Assembly (NCBI GenBank): GCA_023426365.1
Contig: JAFAAW010000054.1
Span: 1-21,613 of the forward strand
Reading direction: 5' to 3'
Length of the DNA: 21,613 nt
Source of the DNA: Pseudomonadota bacterium
GTDB taxonomy: Bacteria > Pseudomonadota > Alphaproteobacteria > Rhodospirillales > Magnetospirillaceae
How positions within the stretch are numbered: the first letter of the stretch is position 1; each line of letters begins with the position of its first letter. The notes beneath the pieces are model-generated. The model was not told the origin of the DNA, did not search any database, and saw only the letters and a list, made by a program, of their open reading frames with translations. The position numbers and the translations under genes are program-made. This document shows, one piece after another, positions 21,566 through 21,613 of the stretch.

Positions 21566-21613
21566 ATGGCCCGCTTCGACCTGTCGGAAAAAGAATGGGA
21601 AATCATCGCGCCG
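21566..21613 (+). CDS. IS5-family transposase, N-terminal fragment
   Basis: Only the first 16 codons are in the window, MARFDLSEKEWEIIAP. This is the standard opening of IS5-family (IS427-type, DUF4096) transposases. The frame is open at the window edge. The Shine-Dalgarno site GGGAG (21554-21558) lies seven bases before the ATG inside a hairpin. Whether the transposase is intact cannot be seen. Confidence 0.75.
   Translation, partial: MARFDLSEKEWEIIAP

Larger units (their letters stand above)
21490..21613 (+). mobile_element. Left end of an IS5-family insertion sequence (cut by window edge)
   Basis: The sequence from GGTTCTGTACCC onward changes character (less GC-rich) and leads to a transposase start. 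CTA immediately before could be part of the short target duplication (TA or TNA) common in the IS427 group of IS5. The right end lies outside the window, so the inverted repeat cannot be confirmed. Confidence 0.7.

Overview
The window is high-GC DNA, and nearly every reading frame ends in a codon with C or G in the third position. It carries a full-length CtrA and a DivK-type receiver protein, both typical of alphaproteobacteria. Together with ubiT-U-V, flagellar fliI/fliJ, a proteobacterial/plant-type glutamate-cysteine ligase and many signalling genes, this suggests a motile, facultatively anaerobic or microaerophilic member of the Rhodospirillales (Magnetospirillum-like). The genus is inferred from gene style, not proven.

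Left part (1-7639, all minus strand). Read in the direction of transcription, fliI (TTG start) is followed by fliJ, an RlmM-like rRNA 2'-O-methyltransferase and an unrecognised 367-residue protein. After a small hairpin come a large REC-PAS-HisKA(degenerate)-PAS-PAS-GGDEF-EAL protein and a DivK-like single receiver, joined by an ATGA stop/start overlap. ctrA (plus strand, 7803-8531) diverges from fliI. The flagellar export ATPase, the CtrA regulator and a c-di-GMP/phosphorelay pair therefore lie together.

Middle part (8672-13223). gshA and a small AroQ/PchB-type chorismate mutase form a plus-strand pair closed by a hairpin. Next is a damaged chemoreceptor gene: its N-terminus with the first membrane helix is missing, and the HAMP domain is broken by a one-base deletion near 11096. 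It converges, across two strong hairpins, on an unrecognised 343-residue coiled-coil-rich protein that has a good sigma70-like promoter.

Ubiquinone region (13365-16128). ubiT-ubiU-ubiV is a tightly overlapping minus-strand operon for O2-independent ubiquinone synthesis, with all eight iron-sulfur cysteines at the E. coli spacing. Upstream lies an FNR/Anr-like box (TTGACGGCAATCAA on the operon strand). It is placed for class II activation, with an AAGAAT -10 at the right distance. A divergent plus-strand gene encodes a CheY-type receiver fused to a cyclic-nucleotide-binding domain.

Right part (17121-21613). A DnaJ/zinc-ribbon/membrane/SH3-like protein and an SDR-family epimerase lie on the minus strand. 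A periplasmic TPR protein and a PhoH-like ATPase lie on the plus strand. The 314-bp gap before phoH holds an AT-rich palindrome, a possible promoter, a possible leader ORF and an intrinsic-terminator-like hairpin, which together look like an attenuator. The window ends inside the left end of an IS5-family element whose transposase ribosome-binding site lies in a hairpin. No rRNA, tRNA or CRISPR array was seen.
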